Positions 60,807 to 64,000 of a stretch of DNA of 64,000 bases are shown piece after piece; the stretch's first letter is position 1, and every line of letters begins with the position of its first letter. This DNA is from Verrucomicrobium sp. BvORR106 (GTDB taxonomy: Bacteria > Verrucomicrobiota > Verrucomicrobiia > Verrucomicrobiales > Verrucomicrobiaceae). The notes under the pieces are model-generated. The model ran no database searches. It was not told the DNA's origin and was given only the letters and a program-made list of their open reading frames with translations. Made by a program: the position numbers and the translations under genes. The stretch covers positions 1-64,000 of the forward strand of contig NZ_BATR01000124.1 of the NCBI RefSeq assembly GCF_000739655.1, written 5' to 3'.

Positions 60807-61337
60807 CTACTGAAGACGTTTTGCCTCGAACTTCATGAGAACCGTCCAGGAGCCGTCCTCCTCCTGGATCGACGAGGTGAAGATCTTGTGGTCGGCGGAC
60901 TTGAACTCGGTCACATCCTGAAAGCGGGAGAGGGGGGCTTCCCGGAAGGGGAAGGGGCCTTCTGTCTCCATGGTCAGCTTGTTGCCGGTGGCGTCCACGG
61001 TGCCTTCGGCAAGCCAGCGATAGCCGCTCATGGAATCCACTACGGTAGCGATGTACCTGGCCTTTTCCGGGTCGTAGCCGACGGTCACGAGCTGCGTGTA
61101 GGGCATCTCGGGGTTGTCGCTTTCGATCACGGTGTGGGCCCAGAAACCGCCGATGGAGCGGACGGTTTCAATGCCGCTGAGTTGCATGGGGGGCTGGCCA
61201 GGCATGCAGTTGGCCTCTCCTTTGGAGGACCAGGTGCCTACCAGGCGGTCCAGCCACTGGTGTTGCTTGGAGGGAGGGTTCATGTCTCCACAGGCTTGGC
61301 TGGGGGCTTCGGCTTCGAGGGTGGCGTTTTGGCTCAT
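60807..61337 (-). CDS. DUF1579 protein, cytoplasmic (copy 2)
   Basis: A 176-residue protein with no signal peptide. Blocks match copy 1: KQHQWLDRLVGTWSSKGEAN, VRSIGGFWAHTVIESDNPEM, TVGYDPEKARYIATVVDSMS, GYRWLAEGTVDATGNKLTME and VTEFKSADHKIFTSSIQEED. The lead EAPSQACGDMNPPS has a Cys but no hydrophobic segment, so it is not a lipoprotein. Function is unknown. It lies 66 bp after the DUF899 gene. The two DUF1579 copies share motif order but have diverged, so this is not a recent tandem duplication. Confidence 0.88.
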   Translation of the reverse strand: MSQNATLEAEAPSQACGDMNPPSKQHQWLDRLVGTWSSKGEANCMPGQPPMQLSGIETVRSIGGFWAHTVIESDNPEMPYTQLVTVGYDPEKARYIATVVDSMSGYRWLAEGTVDATGNKLTMETEGPFPFREAPLSRFQDVTEFKSADHKIFTSSIQEEDGSWTVLMKFEAKRLQ

Positions 61338-61403
61338 GGTAGTATGGGGTGGGTGGATTGCAGGTTGGTTTGTCGGTTCTGGGGTGAGAGATTCTTCAGG
61401 GCG

Positions 61404-62219
61404 TCAATCCGCGTGGCAGCAGGATGATTCAGGGGCGTCCGCCTGGTATTTGTCGTGGTGTCGGGTCCAGAAGATCCCGTTGCCGTCGAGGTCAGGCATG
61501 CCGCCCCAGCCCTCGCCGCGTCCGAAGGGGGTGAGATCGAGGAAGTGGAGGGTCCCGAGGGCCATTTCCATGCCCCGGCCATAGGTGGAATAGGTGTGGT
61601 AAATCTTCCCATCCAGGCTCAGGAAGACGCTGATCCCAGGCTGCTCACCGTGGATGTGGTAGGTCTCACCCTTCTTCTCAAGGGTGGCCTTGTCCTGGTA
61701 GTTGTATTCCACTGGGATTACTGACTCATCGGTGGTGACGTGAAAATCGTAGTTGAAGTCACTGCCGTATGACGAGTGCCACGGGAAATCCCAGCCCATG
61801 CGCGCCTTGAAGGGAGCGATCTTTTGAAGAGTTGCCCGGGAGATGAACGCCAAGGTGGTGTCTCTGGCGTGAAAGTGGGAGAGATGTCCCACATTGTCCG
61901 CCATGAAGGAGCACCCCGAACATCCTTCATCCCAAGGCTCGCCTGACTTGTCGGCGGGAGGATCCCCGGGCTCAAACATGAAGTGGTAGATCACCAACTG
62001 GTGGCGGCCTTCGAAGAGATCCGTGAGGTGTTTCGTGCCCTCAGAGGTGTCGAACACGTAGTCCTTGGTGATTTCCACCATGGGCAGGGCGCGGCGCGTT
62101 TCGTTGAGGCGGTCTCGCTGGCGGGTCAGCGCCTTTTCATCGGCGAGAAGCGCTTTGCGCCGCTCCCGCCATTCGGCTGGCGAGACGATCTCTGGTGTTT
62201 TGAAGTTCTGGGGGTTCAT
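61404..62219 (-). CDS. DUF899 (thioredoxin-like) protein
   Basis: A 271-residue protein. DUF899 is recognised from SPAEWRERRKALLADEKALT, RALPMVEITKDYVFDTSEGT, LVIYHFMFEPGDPPADKSGE, WDEGCSGCSFMADNVGHLSH (with a C-x-x-C pair at the thioredoxin-like active-site position), GWDFPWHSSYGSDFNYDFHV and VSVFLSLDG-like (ISVFLSLDGKIYHTYSTYGR). A Cys-Cys-His tail ends the protein. A redox role is suggested by the fold but not shown. ATG 62219 gives the normal family start. It is the first gene of the minus-strand run of small stress-related families. Confidence 0.9.
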   Translation of the reverse strand: MNPQNFKTPEIVSPAEWRERRKALLADEKALTRQRDRLNETRRALPMVEITKDYVFDTSEGTKHLTDLFEGRHQLVIYHFMFEPGDPPADKSGEPWDEGCSGCSFMADNVGHLSHFHARDTTLAFISRATLQKIAPFKARMGWDFPWHSSYGSDFNYDFHVTTDESVIPVEYNYQDKATLEKKGETYHIHGEQPGISVFLSLDGKIYHTYSTYGRGMEMALGTLHFLDLTPFGRGEGWGGMPDLDGNGIFWTRHHDKYQADAPESSCCHAD

Positions 62220-62441
62220 CGCGGTCGGGGTCCTCACTTTCAAGGCCACGACGAACGAAGGATCCGGTTCAGGACATCTTCTGATAAAATTTCTGCAAAC
62301 GAGCTCAGGCACCCGGTACGGCCTCAACCTCGAGATGCCCCGTCCAACACCCAAAAACTTAACTCCTTCAAACAAAATTCCTCTTGCACACTTCGGATTC
62401 CGTGCTTGTTTTCAGGCTCCACACATTGCCGTGAACCACCG

Positions 62442-62456
62442 CCGCCAAGTTGGCGG
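62442..62456 (+). promoter_or_regulatory. Small hairpin ahead of rpsO
   Basis: CCGCCA-AGT-TGGCGG forms a 6-bp stem with a 3-base loop ending 14 bp before the rpsO start codon. Its position would affect ribosome access; S15 is known to regulate its own mRNA in several bacteria, but the link here is only positional. Confidence 0.35.
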
Positions 62457-62470
62457 AGACAGTTTCAACC

Positions 62471-62731
62471 ATGAGCCAAACCGCAACCAACGAAATCAAG
62501 TCCTTCCAGCTTCACGAGAAGGACACCGGCAGCGCAGACGTGCAGATCGCCCGCCTGACTGACCGCATCAACCACCTGACGCAGCACCTTTCCACGAACT
62601 CCAAGGACCATTCGTCCCGTCGTGGCCTGCTCCAGATGGTTGCCCGCCGCCGCAAGCTCCTTGATTACCTCAAGGTTACTGAAGAGGCGCGCTATAGCAG
62701 TCTGCTGAAGGCGCTCAAATTGCGCCGCTAA
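62471..62731 (+). CDS. rpsO: Ribosomal protein S15
   Basis: An 86-residue protein binding 16S rRNA in the small subunit. The start [20 protein letters not shown] and the blocks [40 protein letters not shown] and [20 protein letters not shown] are those of bacterial S15. ATG 62471 gives the normal length; the frame extends 7 codons further upstream into a hairpin. It precedes pnp, the order usual in many bacteria. A weak hairpin (GAAAGGCG at 62742-62749 with CGCCTTTC at 62765-62772) lies 10 bp after the stop. Confidence 0.97.
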   Translation: MSQTATNEIKSFQLHEKDTGSADVQIARLTDRINHLTQHLSTNSKDHSSRRGLLQMVARRRKLLDYLKVTEEARYSSLLKALKLRR

Positions 62732-63025
62732 ATTTTTTGCCGAAAGGCGGGGCTCCAAAGGTCTCGCCTTTCTGCTTTCAGGATCACAGGCTCTTTAGGC
62801 CTGTACGGGCACCGGGCGCTAATTCCCGAGCGGCCCTTTTCCTGTTTTTAGCTTCAGCATTCGCATCCAGACGGGTTGGCCGGATGCCAACCCGCCCGCG
62901 TTACCGGACACTTGCCCATCAATTCATTCGGGCAAGCGACACTCATGCCTCCGTCAACCGGAGCAGAGTGAATAAACGTCCGGGCGCATTCCGACCTAAA
63001 ACGTTAATCTTCAAGATTTTAGACT

Positions 63026-64000
63026 ATGTCTATTCATACTATCGCAGCCGCGCTTCCCAACGGCGACATCACCTTTGAAACCGGCAAGCTGGCGAAACTC
63101 GCTGACGGTGCCGTGACCGTCCGTCAGGGTGACACCATCGTCATCGTGACCGCCGTCTCCGCCACGAAAGTGAAGGAAGGGCAGGACTTCTTCCCGCTTT
63201 CCGTCGAGTACAAGGAAAAGGCCGCAGCAGCTGGCAAGTTCCCTGGTGGCTACTTCAAGCGTGAAGGCCGACCGACCGAGAAGGAAATTCTCACCTGCCG
63301 TATGACGGACCGCCCTCTGCGTCCGCTCTTCCCCAAAGGCTACTACTACGACACCCAGATCGTCGCCCTCCTGCTGAGCGCAGACGGTGAGAATGATGCC
63401 GACATCATCAGCATCAACGGTGCTTCCGCCGCCCTTTGCGTCTCCGACATTCCCTTCGCTGGCCCGGTGGGCGCGGTGCGTGTGGGTCGTGTGAACGGCC
63501 AGTTCGTACTGAACCCCACTCACAGCCAGCGCGCCAAGAGCGATCTGGACCTCGTGTACGTGGGTAACAAGAGCGAAGTCATCATGATTGAGGGCGCTGC
63601 CGACGAGCTCCCCGAAGCAGAGTTCATCAAGGCTCTCGCTTTCGCTCAGGAACACGTGCAGGTCCTCGTGGCTGTGCAGGAAGAGCTCCGCGCCAAGGCC
63701 GGCAAGGTGAAGCGCGAAGTGCCTCTCATGCTGGTGAAGGACGAGCTTCTTGAAATCGCTTACGAAGTGGCTGGCAGCCGCATCGAGTCCGCCATCTACC
63801 GCCCCAGCAAAGTGGAGCGGAGCAAGGCCGTGGGCGCCCTGCGTGATGAAGTGGAGACCGCCATCAAGGCCCGCTATCCTGAGTCCGGCAATTTCGAAAT
63901 CAGCCAGGCGTTCGACTACCTTCAGAAGAAGGCTTTCCGCGTGGCCATCCTGGACAAGCAGACCCGTGCTGATGGTCGTGGCATCGACCAGCTTCGCCCT
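63026..64000 (+). CDS. pnp: Polynucleotide phosphorylase, N-terminal part
   Basis: The first 325 codons of PNPase, cut by the window edge. It degrades RNA 3' to 5' with phosphate. The first RNase PH-like domain is seen in FETGKLAKLADGAVTVRQGD, FFPLSVEYKEKAAAAGKFPG, GYFKREGRPTEKEILTCRMT and DRPLRPLFPKGYYYDTQIVA; the helical linker domain follows; the last visible residues (KQTRADGRGIDQLRP) open the second RNase PH-like domain, which holds the active site. ATG 63026 starts MSIHTIAAALPNGD and is preceded by a short AT-rich palindrome AATCTT-C-AAGATT (63006-63018). KH and S1 domains would lie beyond the window. Confidence 0.97.
   Translation, partial: MSIHTIAAALPNGDITFETGKLAKLADGAVTVRQGDTIVIVTAVSATKVKEGQDFFPLSVEYKEKAAAAGKFPGGYFKREGRPTEKEILTCRMTDRPLRPLFPKGYYYDTQIVALLLSADGENDADIISINGASAALCVSDIPFAGPVGAVRVGRVNGQFVLNPTHSQRAKSDLDLVYVGNKSEVIMIEGAADELPEAEFIKALAFAQEHVQVLVAVQEELRAKAGKVKREVPLMLVKDELLEIAYEVAGSRIESAIYRPSKVERSKAVGALRDEVETAIKARYPESGNFEISQAFDYLQKKAFRVAILDKQTRADGRGIDQLRP

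Overview
The window looks like chromosomal DNA from a member of the Verrucomicrobiota, probably near Verrucomicrobium, Roseimicrobium or Prosthecobacter. Three things in the sequence point there: two cassettes pairing a DUF1549/DUF1553 cytochrome-type protein with a TAT-exported DUF1501 protein; a large PATR-repeat surface protein ending in a PEP-CTERM anchor; and a set of pseudopilin-like proteins ending in W-x-[DK]-N-L-x-S-W. No taxonomic search was possible, so this is inference.

Layout. 0-9.7 kb: the end of a UbiB-family kinase, hemB, cysS, a divergent TrhO-RluA fusion gene, then small regulator/effector pairs (MarR-cupin, LysR-WrbA-like-DoxX) and tRNA-Val(CAC). 9.9-19.6 kb: a TetR/TetX-like divergent pair with tandem operators, a four-gene operon of poorly known small proteins, and a tetR-adaptor-RND pump operon with a striking 42-bp operator. 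19.6-24.5 kb: an inverted repeat region and the PEP-CTERM surface protein. 24.7-36.2 kb: an AraC-VOC pair and the two DUF1549/DUF1501 cassettes, one of which carries an inserted S23/four-helix-bundle element flanked by 29-bp inverted repeats. 36.2-40.1 kb: a lower-GC three-gene island (OLD/AAA15-type ATPase, TOPRIM-like protein, DUF262 protein) resembling a PARIS-type defence system with an extra gene. 40.5-44.5 kb: a CHASE hybrid histidine kinase and a sigma-54 response regulator. 44.5-50 kb: an interrupted membrane/SHD1-like gene, an ENPP-type phosphodiesterase, three tandem pseudopilin-like genes and trpC. 50.1-55.4 kb: tRNA-Gly(GCC) and a stressosome-type rsbR-rsbS-rsbT-rsbX-like operon ending in a hybrid kinase whose reading frame breaks at a run of six G. 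55.4-62.2 kb: an N-acetyltransferase-like gene and a cluster of small stress or detoxification families (YciI/DGPF, LprI-like, DUF1579 twice, DUF1428, serine hydrolase, SRPBCC, DUF899). 62.4-64 kb: rpsO and the first 325 codons of pnp.

The strongest candidates for something not well described are the AAA15/TOPRIM/DUF262 island, the S23 element inserted cleanly between two translationally close genes, the TrhO-RluA fusion, and the stressosome operon whose terminal hybrid kinase carries an RsbT/RsbW-like ATPase domain at its N-terminus and a possible -1 frameshift site. Protein families were recognised by eye from motifs; no database search was run.
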